Of a stretch of 64,000 nucleotides of DNA, positions 1 to 12,769 are shown piece by piece. A program made the position numbers and the translations under genes. Origin of the DNA: Beroe forskalii (taxonomy: Eukaryota; Ctenophora; Nuda; Beroida; Beroidae); NCBI GenBank assembly GCA_011033025.1, contig WFMF01000009.1, positions 1,364,001-1,428,000 on the forward strand. Reading direction: 5' to 3'. Numbering within the stretch: the first letter of the stretch is position 1; every line of letters starts with the position of its first letter. The notes below the pieces were generated by a model. It worked only from the letters and a program-made list of their open reading frames with translations. It had not been told where the DNA came from and did no database searches.

Positions 1-81
1 TGAATAGGTTATCATTCATGTGGGATTTCATAAAAAAATGTCAATTCATAAAGAGATGGATGAAGCATGAAAATAACTCAC

Positions 82-3000
82 TGGTCATTATATCGAGAAC
101 AGTTTGTTTCCTCACTCTTTTATACTGACAGTGAGCAGCTTCAGCTCTCTTCAAACATTCTTCCCAGACTTTAGGAGCAATGACTTTGGGAAGCGGAACC
201 TTACTCTTCTCCTTGTCAGACCTTCGAACTTTATTTAGTAAGGGGTTGACAACCTTTTTACTAGACTCTGCCTGAGGTTGTGCAGATGTCACTTCCCCGG
301 ACTGCTGAGAAGGGAATTTAGTATCATGGTGAAAATTAGGTTTCAAGTTTTCCCAGCCCGAGCTTTCCTCAGTCACATCTTCTTCTGGGGGAGGAGGTGT
401 TGGTGCTCTTTCCGGGGCTGGTTTAGAGGTGTCTAGATACCGTTCACGGGGAATGTCTGAAAACTTTAATCTACTCAAATCCCTGGGCAAATAAGTTGCA
501 TCTCTTATTTGGAGCCTCGCCGTTCGCAAGTCTTTCAGTTTGCTTTCATCTGCTTTCCAGTTTTCCAACCAACTTGACAGAGAGGAACGCTTTTTTGCTT
601 TCAGATTAGGAATAATGACATCACTCTTTTTCAGCTTCAAGTACTGCTAGAGCATCAAAAAGACAGTTTCTAAAGTCTAATTGTACATCTTTCTGATGCG
701 AGAGGGGCTTTTCAGATCGTTCTTTGCTTTTAGTTTTCACGGGGGATTTGCAATCAGATATTTTGTCTTCATCACTACACTTCAGTCGGCTTCGTTTCTT
801 ATCAGGCTTTGAAGAACTCCTGGATAGTACTTGCCGCAAATCAAATGACTTAGAATGCTCAGGGGAGTCAGTCTTCCTCCTTTTCCTGGAAGCTGCAACT
901 GCTACATCTTCATTAACCTCTTCAACAGGAGTTGGGGCTACTTCTTCATTAACCTCTTCAACTGGGGATGGGGCTTCCAAACTTTCAGCTTGCTGCTCAG
1001 CAAGATATTTTTGAAGAGTTTGCTCCCTAATTTCCCTTTCTTTCGCCAATATAACATCAAGTTGCTTTTTCTTCCGTTGAGTGAACAAAGTTGAACCAAC
1101 TGGAGTTAGTGAACTTTCTGAAGATGACACAAACTCCTTGATTGTTGTGGGAGAGGTTATTGGCACGCCACAATTACTGGACACATCTTTATCAGTTGCT
1201 TTTGAACGCAGAGCAGTAACATTCTCTGACTTCTTAGGTATTTTGAATTTAGGAATTTTTACTGGCACTGATTTAGCTGGCTCCTCTCTTGGTATAAGAG
1301 AGTTCGTCCTTCTATAAGTTTCAGCACAGGATGATAGCCCCTCAATAAGGTCCATGCCCATGCTACTCTGTTGGGGGTCAGAATGAACATCAGTTGCGTT
1401 TACAGGGAAAGTGATTTCATTTTGGAAAGTTTTGGGTTCGCTATGGGAAGGACGATCATCAAGATAATCAGATGCTTCAATAGCTTTGCTTTGGTCATTA
1501 TTTTCTGAGTATAGTTGGTGCCTTGGTCCACTACTTCTCAATACATCTTTATCAGTTGCTTTTGAAGACAGAGCAGTAGCATTTTTTGACTTCTTTGGTA
1601 TTTTGAATTTAGGAGGCTTTACTTGCCCTGATTTAGCAGGCTCCTCTCTTGATCTTGCAATGACAGAGTTCGTCCTTCTATCAGTTTCAGCACTGGATAA
1701 TAGCTCCTCAGTAAGATCCGTGCTACTCTGTCGGGGGTCAGAATGAACATCAATTGCATTTACAGGGATTGCTGCTTCATTTTGGACAGTTTTGGGTTCG
1801 CTATGTGTTGGAACATCAGGATCATCAGCTGCTTCAATAGTTTTGCTTTGGTTGTTATCTTCTGAGCATAGTCTCAATACATCTTTTCCAGTTGCTTTTG
1901 AAGACAGAGCAGTAACATTTTTTGACTTCTTAGGGATTTTGAATTTACGAGGTCTTACTGGTCCTGATTTAGCAGGCCCCTCTCTTGGTATGAGAGAGTT
2001 CGTCCTTCCATCAGTTTCAGAACAGGACAAAAGCTTCTCGGTATGGTCTGTGCTACTCTGTTGGGGGTCAGAATGAACATCAATTGCATTCACAGGGATT
2101 GCTGCTTCATTTTGGACAGTTTTGGGTTCACTTTGTTTGGGAAGATCTGGATTATTAGCTGCTTTGATAGCTTTGCTAATTATTTGTTCATTATCTTCTG
2201 AGCATAGCTGGTCCTTTGGTTTATTACTTCTCAATACAGGGCTTTGAGAGATACCCTCATCAGACATTAGGCATTGTCTGACATAGTCACCCATGTTGCC
2301 AGCAACAGGATCAAGTTCTTGTACTGTTGTGTGAGCAGATTGCTTCGTTCGTGAAATAACAGGTGTTGAGCTATCCTGTGGAACTGTCTGACTGTTTAGT
2401 TCTGATTGTAGTAGCGATGAAGATGGTGAAAATAATTTTGATCCAGGAACACTGGCCTCTGTGCTTTTGTTGCTCAGCGATTCAAAACTCTTGTCTAAAG
2501 ATGACTGCTGTAAAAATTTTCCCACGGTCATAGTATCTGATTCACAGTCGTAATTACTCAACACTCCTGATTCAGACATAAAAGAGTCTGTTACCCTCAT
2601 TACTTTGGGTATAACAACTTTTCTGAAGTATTCATGGGATTCATCATCATTAAGAGATGGATCTTCCATCCCAGAACGAATCTTGGTTGCTTTTGAAGAT
2701 ATTGCACGATGTGATGGTTCATTTTCATGATTTGTACCACATTCCATTACCTGAGCTGAAATTTTCATTAGGTGATTTGGCATCTGGGAATTATCACCTT
2801 GCAAGTGGTAACCTGTGCTTTTATCTTGAGGGGTAGCACACTTTTGATTCTTAGGTTTTTTGGCCTCAGTCACAGCTGGTTGTCCTGATACTGATTTGCT
2901 TAAATTTGCAGGACCAGCATGGGTTGAGACAGCATTAGGTGTTATTTGAATCGAGGTATTTGTGACCAACGGTTTATCATTGTTTATGGTTTCCACAGGA

Positions 3001-6000
3001 TACCTAACACGCTGATGATCTTCAGATTTTTTGGCCTCAGGCACAGTTAATTGTGTTGTTACTGATGTTTTTGCATGAATTACTTCTTGTGTTGGAACAA
3101 CAGGGATTGGAACAGCAGCAGGTTCACTTTGCATTGAAGAATTGTTGAGTGGTGTCTCCTCCTTGTTTACAGTTTCCACAAAAGATGCAGATTTAACTCT
3201 AGTATGGGCATTTGGATGGGTGGGTCTTTCATGATGAGTTGTATAAAGAGGCTGAGTAAGTGGCTGATTATTTTTAAAGTCTATACCACTAATTAGTTCA
3301 TTTATAAGCATATCTTGAATAATTTTCACTCGCCTACAATATAAAAATTCTTTTGGAGGAATTTTTATTGGGATCAAGTGATGATATTTTAACTTTGGTT
3401 CCAAACCCCTTTTTGGCCTGTCTTGGGAGTCCTGAGCCACTTCAGAATGCATCATTGGGATGGGTGATTGAGTACATTCAATGGTCTTTGAGCAACTGGT
3501 ATTTTCCAGTTCCACTGCCAAAGGTGTTTTGTTTTGTTCTGACTCAGGATGTACATTTTTATTTCTGGCAAAATCTGGTGTGCAGAAAGAAGAAGCAGGC
3601 AATCCTGTATCATTGGCTTCATCTCCTTTTACTACACAATCAAGGAGTGATATCCTACGTTTAGCTCCAAAGTTTGCAGCGAATGGGTCAGTATTTGATA
3701 GTTGAGCAGGACTTGGCTCAGGAGTCCAGTTCGACATTGACTCCTCACTTGCCAGGAGCATATTTACATCCTGAACAGGAGGCATAGAAATAGTTGGTAA
3801 TTTATTTCCAGGGGCAATTTTTCGACTGTTCAAATTTGATTGTGCCTGTACCTGAGATTTCTCTTGGTCTTCTTGTTGATGAATCATGGATGACAGAGGT
3901 GTCTTTTCTTGCATTGAAATATTCATGGATTGTGCAGGAGGGGTAAATGCAGGCAACTGCTCCTGGGAATAGAGACTATCCACGATGTTTGCTTTTGCAG
4001 GCACAGCAGCTTCTGCAGCAGCAGTATTTTGAGCAGATTCATGAAGTGTGATGGGATTAATTTCCTGTTCAGCTGCAAGGGTAAATGCAGGTAACTGCTC
4101 TTGGGAATACAGACTCTCCACTATACTGGCTTTTGCAGGTGCAGAAGCTTCTGCAGCAGCAGTATTTTGAGCAGATTCATGAGGTGTGATGGGATTCTTT
4201 CTCCACTATACTGGCTTTTGCAGAAGCTTCTGCAGAGAAGTGTGATGGGATTAATTTCCAGTTCAGCTGTGCAGGTAACTGGAAGACTCTCCACTGGCTC
4301 TAGTATTTCCAACAGATTCGTGAAGAGGGATGGGATTACTTTCCTTTTCAGCTGGTAGATCGTCTCCATTTTGTTCTGAAAAACAAGGGTTTGATAAGGC
4401 CTCATCACTTTTCAGCATTTCTTCAACACTCAAAGTCATGGTCTGTAACTTTTCACTTTCTTGATGTTTCATCTGTTCAGACAAACTTTCACGTTCAGGC
4501 ATCTTATTAGATTCAATTTGATCTGGTGGATCACAAGAACCAACATTGGGGTGGTGTTCACCTGCAATACTCCTCTTGGGCATTTGTTCAGCAAGACCAC
4601 CTGAGTTACTTATTACAGGTTGAAGAATAGTTGGGCCATCACGAGTTCTGAGAGAGATATCCTGCTCATTCGCAATACCGGTTTGGCCAGTATTTTCCTG
4701 AGAAGGAGGGTCTATGTGAAGATTATCAGTGCTTGACAGTGTTGCTTTTCTAGCATCAATGTCTGATGATGAAACGTTTGAATGATCTTCTTTACCGGAT
4801 ATTTGATCAGCTTTTGGGGTAACATCTGCTGAAACTCTGTGGAGAATGGTTGATAACGTTTTAATTTGGCATTTTGTTTGTGACAAATCCTCATTTTCTT
4901 GAATAGTAGTTCCAGATTGGGGCATTGGAGGTAGGTTCTTTGGACATTCTTCTTTTTTAGAAGTTGCAAGCCTATCTTTTGTCTGTAGACCACCACTGCT
5001 GACTGCACTAGACAACTGGGATGCGAATTTAGCTTTATTCATGAGCAAGAATTTCTTATCATCTAAGAGCTGTTGATCAATATTTTTGTTAACTTTTTCT
5101 TTGACTAGCTCTTTCTGTTCCTGATCCTCATCAACTTGAGCATCACAAACAGAACTGTCAATCAGATCTAATTTTTCTTTTGAAGATGAAGAAGACACAG
5201 GGTGACTGCTATTTGAAGAACTTTCACAGGATGCAAATCTTTGGGCTCGCCTGATACTAGCTTCATCATTTTCTTCACCAGATGATAAGATTTCTCCATC
5301 GTCCAAAAATTCTTCGCCATATCCAATCAAAACCTTTTCTTTTCCAGTAGCAGGAGAAGATGCCATTTCTTCAAAGTCTAAAGTTTCTTCATTTGGTGCT
5401 TCAATAAAACTTGGAACATCTTTCATGCACTTTGATGGGGAATCGAAATCAATCTCTGATTTAGAAATATTGCCACTGTCGGACATTCCATCAGATATCA
5501 CTTCTGAATCTTCCGAAACAAGGAACATCCTGAATTGATCCAGAGACGTTGGTCAATGGCTTGTTTTTAGTAACGACTGAAACAGGCTCGATACTTGGCT
5601 TGACATTTTCTAGGTGACTCAGAAGTTTTGGTAATATAGATTTAACTGAAGAACTGATTACCTCGTCAGAAGATTTCGCATCATTAAATATGGTTGGAGA
5701 TTCGAATTCGAGTTCGAACGATCGAGAGAGATCATTTGATGCACTATCTGCAGGAAATAATGCAGCAGGGCTTTCTTTGACATTAATATCTGGATCAGTG
5801 CACTTCATCGAAGATTCCGGTTTGGTCTTCATAATGGAGTCAAGTGAAGGTGCAAGTGGCACATTGAGAGGGACATGTGGCTCAACAGTTAAAGAATAAC
5901 AACCGGATTCAGTAGGATCATAAGGACAACTATGATCTGAAATTTTACTTCCAGGCGACCATCCTTCACTATCCTGTCACTGGAAACCGACTTCTTTCGG

Positions 6001-9000
6001 AGCCTCCTTACAGACTTTGTTGGGGTTTTGAACAAATGTGAGTCATCAACTTTACCCTTCTTGGTTAATTTTGGACTGCCATCGTTCTGTTTAGATGCAG
6101 AAGCCTCTTCAGTTTTTGATTCAAATTTCTTATCTGATGTATTCTCCACAGATGACGAAGTTTTAGCACCAACAACAATGATAGAGCTACTACTTTGCTT
6201 TTGCGTGATCTTCGAATTTTTCAGGGAGAAAAATGGATAATCACTTTTTATTTCATCCAAACCTTTTGCCCAAGCAGGATCAAGAGTCTTTTTGGTGGGA
6301 GTTGCGTCTTTCTTTTCACTGAGAGTAGACACACTGGGAGTTTCATTCTCTTTTTCATCAGAAACAGTCCAATCATGTCGACCAGAGAATAACTTTTTAC
6401 CCATTTCCTTGGCAGTTACAGGTGATGGACTTTTCCCAAAGTCAACAGTAGCTTTATCAGCCAGTTTAATGAGACTTATCCTCCTAGATGGCTTGTCCTT
6501 TGGTCTTGGCATTTGTTTCAGAGGACTTATAAGAAGACTCTTCTCGAATATTTTCTGTACTTCAGGATCATGTTGACTGGGAACGATGGATCTCACTGGA
6601 GTCGTGGGTTCTTTTGAAGGAAGGTTAGGAGATGATTCAAGTTCATTTTCTGATAATTTCTCTGGGGTTGTTTCCTTGCTCTCGGGAGGATTTTTAAGGG
6701 GCGAAATAGTTGATTGAGTTGAGAACATTTTTCTAGCTTTTTCCCAATCAAGGGACATTTGACTAAAACAACTGGACAGATCTTCATTTATATGTGGCTT
6801 GTAAAACTTTTCATCCCAAAATTCATTCCTCTTCAGATCTATGGGTGATGCAACAGGTAATTTGATTTCACTTTTACCAGGTTCGACGGTTTTCTTGGCA
6901 AGCATTTCTTTAGTTTTTGCAATGAAGTTTATGCTAGGTTCGGTTTCGGACGAGTCAGGTACCAAATCTTTATCAGCACTTATGTCGACCCATTCTTCGT
7001 CGGTAGAATCTTGAGATTCCTTCAAAGCTTCCTCCACGTCGATAGAGGGAAGATTTATGTCTTTATCATCCTTTTGGTGCCCAGAAGGGTCGACTACATC
7101 AGTAGTTATTCCCACATTGATTGCTGAGGGAGTATCAGTGTCGGGCAACGACATATCTTCAATTCCCTGGCATGTAATTTCTACTTCTTTGACAGGATCA
7201 ATATTTGGTGAAGAATTCCTGGGATTTTTAGTCTCAGTTATTTTGTCCTCGATTATAACAATTGCCTGTGCAGCAACCTTTTTATTTTCTTCCCTCTTTT
7301 CATCACTTGAAGGTTTGGACGAAGAACTTGTCGATGTAGCAGCTGTTGATGAGGTACTTTTCTTCTTTGAGATTGAGTTATTAACTTCAGTTTCACTGAA
7401 AATATCACTAATCTTGTTAGTGGATATGGCATCATTTTCGGAGGATTTCTTCTCAACATCGCTTTGCTTCAAATCAAACATCACTGATTTATTGGCAGTA
7501 GATTTTTTGACGATCTTTTTCTTCTCAGATAATTCAGGACTAGCACTGGTAGCCTCAGAATGTGCAATTGATGTCTCTTTTGAATCTTTCCTTGTCCTTC
7601 TTCCTTTTGCTTTGCTTGAGTGAGGTTCCATGGCCTCACTAAAACTTTCGCGTCTATCAACTCTCCTTTGCTTCTGAAAATAACTCTAGTTAGGAAAAAT
7701 TAGAAAAGAAAATACATTCGAAGAACATTTTTGAAGTATTGACAAAACAAAAAGCTAGCATTTCTAAATATCTAGATATATTGCGTACGACTCATCGGCC
7801 ATCGCATACCTTAGGAGGAGATTTGACGGTGCTCTTGTAGATAGTGAGGAGTCTGCTATCGGACTTGTAACACACACTGCAGTAAAAGGTCTTGATGTTG
7901 AAAATTTCCTTCTCCGTGAGCTTCAAACACTCGTCATGGTACCTGAAAGTGTCATGGTGATGTGAAGATTGCTAGATTGCTGGAGGGGTTGATAAAGGCG
8001 CGAAAATTTACTGTTCACGCGTCAATTTTCGTTATACATTCTATCGATAGAACAGCAATCGAGCAATCTGTACACATATACGATGCACACACATATAAAT
8101 GATGGTAAGGAATCGGTTGACCGTGATGTCATAAATTTTGTAGCATTGGGTAGCAAAGGAGTAGATAGATTAGTATCAAATTGAAGGCTAGTTATAGTGG
8201 TATCATTTGAGAATGAAGTCCCGTCAGATTTAATGAATAATATGCAAACACTACGGCATAAACTGATGTTGCAGTCTCATAATTACTTAATTAATTATGA
8301 GTACCAACCATTCAGAACAGTTTTCACATTGCACCATAGTTCCCGATTCCCCCTCCCGGCAGAAGCAAAAGGGACCTTCCACCCCAGTGTCGACAGTTGG
8401 ACTTTCCTCCGTAGAGGCTTCTTTTTCTGCAGCCTTTCCCAGGTCCTCTTGTGGAGCTTTCTTTTTAGACTTACCGACAACTTTTTTCTGGGGGAAAAGA
8501 AAAAGGTTAAATATTTGATTTATGTTTATTGATTAAGTATAAGACATGTACGACTAAATTCAATCGATAAAGCAAAAAACCCGATTGTTTTCTATTTTCC
8601 ATTCTTCCTATACAGTTAGTCAGATAGTGGCCGGACAGAATAATTTCATAACTATTGAGTTGCAAGAGGATAGGTAGAGTGTTTACCTTCAAATTAAGGA
8701 CCAAAGAATTTTCTTTAGAAGAATCAGTTTTCAATATTCTTCTGCTATTCCTCCTTCTCGCAGAACTTTTACTTGTAGACGGAATTTCAAAATCAGCCAA
8801 ATCGTCCATATCTTCTCCAGTCTTCTTGTCCACCGAGCTGGATTTAGATAAATCAGTTTTCGTTTTTTCTTTCGTTTTCTTCGAACTAGAAGAATCCGAG
8901 GACATGGCAATCATTGCCGCTCCACTGAAGCTGCACCATCTGTCCTCTCCCCTGTTCCAGCAGTGGTTTCTGAGATACCAGCCGTGGAAACAGGCACAGG

Positions 9001-10723
9001 TTTGCAGGCAGGTATCACGGCAGGGCTGCGTTTCAGGATTGCAACTGATTTAGCAACGTCAGCTTTGATTGAGAGTCTAGATGTCGAGTCCGGAGACGTT
9101 TTAGGTGTATTTTTCTTCTTGAGTTTCAGTTTAGGGGCTGTTGAAGGGATTGCTGTTTCAGCGATATTCGCCGACGAGGATGACTTTGGATCGGATATCA
9201 TCGGTACAGATTGAGGGGTAGATGAAGTTGAAATTGGCGCTTTTGATCGGGGATTGTCTGTAGAAGTTGTGTGTAAAGATGAAGCTATTGGTTGAGAGCG
9301 GGGTGTTGAGACTGTTGACTGGGAAGGTGTCGTTACGTTGCCAGAAGTGGAAGTAACAGGGTGGACGATAAGACCTGCCGATGAAGGTGTTGTAGAAACC
9401 GTTATCGGAGCTTCAGCAATACCAGTGGCAGAAGGATTACCAACTGACGAACTGGAAACAACTTGATCCTGCAGCCGAGGATCACTCGACGCTGGGTCAT
9501 GAGGTGGGTCAGGAATCACCTCCTCAGTAACACCAGCGACTGTCTGCATCTCTGTCGAGGAGTAGGGAGGTAGACAGGAACGAGGAGTAAGAGAGGATAT
9601 GGTGATGGTCTCCATCCGACTACTAGGGCTAGATCTCGAGTTATCTGAAAGTGTTAAAGGATTTTAATGATGAAATAATATGCAAATTTCGGTGATCAGT
9701 GAAGTTTGAAAACTTTAAACTATACGTTATGAGTGTAATTCCTAAAACTTATGGCTTTTATGAATAAAAGCGTTTTACATCATACCTTGGAAATCAACAG
9801 ATATTCGGCAGGGCTTTTCTACATTCGAATGCAAGTTTTCCTGAATTTGGTCGCTGGTGAGAATCATCTTATTTTTCACAGGATTACTATCCGACACAGC
9901 GGAATTCTTAGTGGTAAAAGTTGTGGTATTCGATGAAACTTTCATTGTATTTTGATGATTTCGAGCTTCTAAACCAGGATTTGACGTTTCATCAGTATTT
10001 CCTGCGAATGTTTTCGTAGACCCCACACTGGTATTTCCACCGCCTGATTCAGGTACAATGTGGTTACCAACAACAGAGTCTTGTTTATCTGGGGTAAGAG
10101 TTTTCTGAACTTCAAGGTTAGAACGACCAGTTGGGTTCATATTTTCTGATGGTACGGGTTCGATTGTTCGGGTAACTGAGGAAGGAACCGCCTGGGTCGT
10201 TGTTGGAATAGTCCGATCAGGCTTAGCAGCTTCTGAAGTAACAGGCGGGGAAATAGCGCTAGCTTCACCAACAGACTTCAAACTGGGTATAGCAGGAACT
10301 TGCCAAGGGGGTACATCCGAGGGGGTGTCTAGAGTTTGAGGGGTGGTGTTGTGAGGTGGAGCGGAGTTACCAAGTGGGGGAGGGTGGGAGGAGAGAGGGC
10401 GTTTATCTGGTTCCTCATCTTCTGATTCCTGAAAAAGTGAGGTGTCAATTCCAGGAAAAGGGTTAATCAACAGAGGCCTCAAATCACTCAAATTAACTAT
10501 TATCAACATCGAAATTTTTTACAGAAGACAAAAGAGCATATTATAACGCCATCCACCAACCCAGAACGACGGCTACTGACGTCTGACTATATGATACCTG
10601 TGAATCTGACTCAGATGATGAGCCTTCTGAAGAAGTTGATTCCCCCTCACTGTCACTCCCACTGCTGTAATCACTGCTACTCCCTGAACTGCTTGCAGAG
10701 GAGGAGGTAGAGGAGTTAGCCAT
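82..10723 (-). CDS. Large disordered PHD-finger protein (3' partial)
   Basis: Six exons can be read on the minus strand, all with GT-AG borders: 10598-10723, 9786-10428, 8687-9644, 8309-8487, 7810-7942 and one ~7.6-kb exon 82-7673 that ends in a clean donor (GTGAGT) and continues beyond the window. The start MANSSTSS opens a Ser/Asp/Glu-rich segment. The one folded domain I see is a PHD zinc finger split by intron 4: FCFCREGESGTMVQC, then ENCSEWYHDECLKLTEKE, then FYCSVC. The C4HC3 ligands and the EW are present; the pattern resembles the CXXC1/Spp1 class that reads methylated histone H3, so a chromatin role is inferred. The rest is Ser/Pro/Lys/Glu-rich, probably nuclear, with three ~115-aa repeats. 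The frame breaks near 8920, 5950 and 5530, there is an in-frame stop cluster at 4140-4330, and it breaks again near 630. I do not recognise the ortholog. Confidence 0.6.
1160..2240 (-). repeat. Three tandem ~115-residue protein repeats in the PHD-finger gene
   Basis: Three consecutive units of about 340-360 bp encode related segments. Each contains SEDNxQSKxIEA, then SEPKTVQNE, then DVHSDPQQSS, and ends in a basic core KFKIPKKSKN followed by ALSSKATDKDV. The cores lie near 1230, 1595 and 1930. Divergence between units is modest, so the duplication is fairly recent. The lysine-rich core looks like a nuclear-localisation or nucleic-acid-contact motif (inference). Confidence 0.8.
4080..4345 (-). 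repeat. Decayed short tandem repeats with in-frame stops
   Basis: The coding strand repeats a ~45-residue unit containing ESLYSQEQLPAFT, EINPITLHESAQNT and AAAEASAPAKASIV. Two units near 3960-4150 are intact. The unit at 4150-4330 is recognisable only by switching among all three frames. The reading frame before (above 4345) and after (below 4140) is the same, so this unit carries net-zero indels but leaves stops in frame. It could instead be removed as a small intron; I cannot decide from sequence alone. Confidence 0.55.
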
Positions 10724-11391
10724 TCCTAGTAAACGTAATGATGTGATGGTATAATTGATGGTTCACATATTATTACATAAACAGCTTCCGAGGGGATTCC
10801 AATGAAGCACACTTCTTGTTCTTGCAACAAGAAAGGGAATGAAGTCGAGGTGAAAAACATTCTTGTAATTCGACGATATGTTTCTTCGTAATTGTGATTT
10901 CATCAAATTGTAGTAAGAATTGATTATTTTGAGACAGTAAAAGTACCATGTATTTTTTTGAATTGCCAGGGGAAATTTTCATGAATTCTGATGAATAAGA
11001 CTTAAAATTAAAACTTGTTTTGAGACATTGAGAACTTTGAGTCTCCTTTAATGATTATATACCGGATTTTTCGAGAATACCTTATGTCTTTGTCAAAGGC
11101 GCGTGTGAACCTTTTACATCAAATTCAATGAGATTAAGTTTAATTCGGGGAATTCTTACATCATCACAGAGCTATCATGTTAAAACTAAAACCGATGGTT
11201 ACATCATCCATTCCACGTGTACAGTTTTCGGGACAAAATATTCAAGAAACCTTAATTCCGAAACACCAACAATTAGTACATACGTGATCTGAAAATTACG
11301 CGCGCGCGCCGAATTCACCATAGAAATGTCCAGTAAAATGTTACTGCGCCTTCCAAATAACAAGATATTCAAGTGAGACTGCCCCATTATG
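10724..11391. other. Short intergenic spacer
   Basis: AT-rich sequence between the start of the PHD-finger gene and the stop of the RWDD3-like gene. It contains a short CGCGCGCG tract at about 11300. No conserved coding segment or repeat is evident. Confidence 0.5.
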
Positions 11392-12337
11392 CTAAATATA
11401 AGGGTGTAACAAGTCTTTCAATTCTTCAGAATGTATGTCCGATCCAGCTTGAAGAAGTGTGAATTCCTCAGATAACACTCTGTTTGCTATGATATCTTCT
11501 GAAATCATCTTGATCAACCGCTCCTTGCATGGCTTACCTGAAAAGGGTCACTGTATGATTTCGGTTAAAATAAGTTCACGTCACTGACTATACACAACTG
11601 CAATATGCTAGTAGCCTATTACCAGATGTACTTTGCATAAAATTTCCCTGCCTTGTTAACCTTCTGCATCTACTCAAATCTGTCTTAAAGCTTGAGCATA
11701 ATCATAAGTATGTATACCATGTTTCATAGATTCAATATGAAGAGACTTACCATTTGAGTCGATATCCACAGGCACAGTCTTGTGTAACCTAACGAACTCC
11801 CTTGCGTTACTCCCCTCAACAACCATCACAATACTTCGTCCAAAGAACAGTACACAGTAACACCCACATTCCTTCTCTAGCAAACTTAGTCAAACATTTC
11901 TGATATTTCTTCAAGTTTCTGATGTGATCCAGCGTATAGATGATACGATGCAGTTGAGGTGATTCAGCTGTGTCATTGATTTCATGGTTGCTGTAGCATG
12001 GTTGTGTGTCAAGTTTATTATCATATTTAGATTTGAGAAATGAGGTATTTTCGGCAACAAACTCAAGTATTTTTGACGGAAGAGTGTTACAATACTCTGT
12101 TCCCAGCAAATCTTCAGATAAAACTAAAATTGTCTGATCAGTCTTGGATACAAGTTTAACACTACTAATGGTTTGATGATCCCTAATAATGCTCACTACA
12201 AGGCTAATTTCATCCACAAAATCGGGAATAATTTCGGATAAAACGAATCGTAATCTTGTAACATTGCCAAATTCAGCTACACTGAATTCTTTGCCTTCAA
12301 TAAACATGGACTGTAATAGTTCCAAATCTTCTTCCAT
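11392..12337 (-). CDS. RWDD3: RWD domain-containing protein 3-like (RSUME)
   Basis: Two exons: 11751-12337 and 11392-11537, joined G|GT across a GTAAGT donor. The protein is about 244 aa, against 267 aa in human RWDD3. The N-terminal ~110 residues have RWD-domain character. The C-terminal half carries the family's recognisable segments: LDHIRNLKKYQKC, FFGRSIVMVVEG, VPVDIDSNGKPCKE. RWDD3 promotes SUMO conjugation by binding the E2 UBC9 (known for vertebrates). ATG at 12337 is chosen because a splice acceptor (TTATTAG) lies just upstream, so a 5' non-coding exon is likely. The frame shifts by one base near 11880, between TKFARE and ECGCYCVLFFG; skipping one base restores the same spacing as the family (KY to GR, 25 residues). 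Either an assembly error or a disabling mutation. Confidence 0.75.
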
Positions 12338-12549
12338 TCCATCTAATAACAAAGAAAACTAATAAAATAAAGGAAGATTAAAATCATGACCATGTTAATT
12401 AATTCGCTGGGATTTCGAAGGCAATTTCAGAATTCCTTTCGATTAAATTTTGCTTGCTGAGGTCATTAAATGAATTCATATGACATTAAGTGAAACAATA
12501 TCTTGACTAAAAATCCAAATTTTGTCATACATGAAACACAAAAAGGCGT

Positions 12550-12761
12550 ATGTTTCGACTTCTCTGCAGACGTAACTCTATCAGAGTCCAATCTCACTCC
12601 AGAGTGGTTTTAAGAAACCCCTTTTCCAAGATAGTACCAGGGGATTAGCTTCAACTCTTCAAATATTGCGTGGACCACATACTGTGACTATTCTGCGTCA
12701 GTCTTTATTACGGGCTACATCAACATTTCCACCAATGGTATGCATGATGAGACATGGTCCT
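12550..12761 (+). other. Possible first exon of a small plus-strand gene
   Basis: Reading MFRLLCRRNSIRVQSHSR from 12550 gives an Arg-rich, acid-poor start like a mitochondrial presequence. After a frame change near 12650 it continues LASTLQILRGPHTVTILRQS up to a donor (GTAAGG) at 12762. No downstream partner exon was recognised. Product unknown; may be chance. Confidence 0.2.
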
Positions 12762-12769
12762 GTAAGGTA

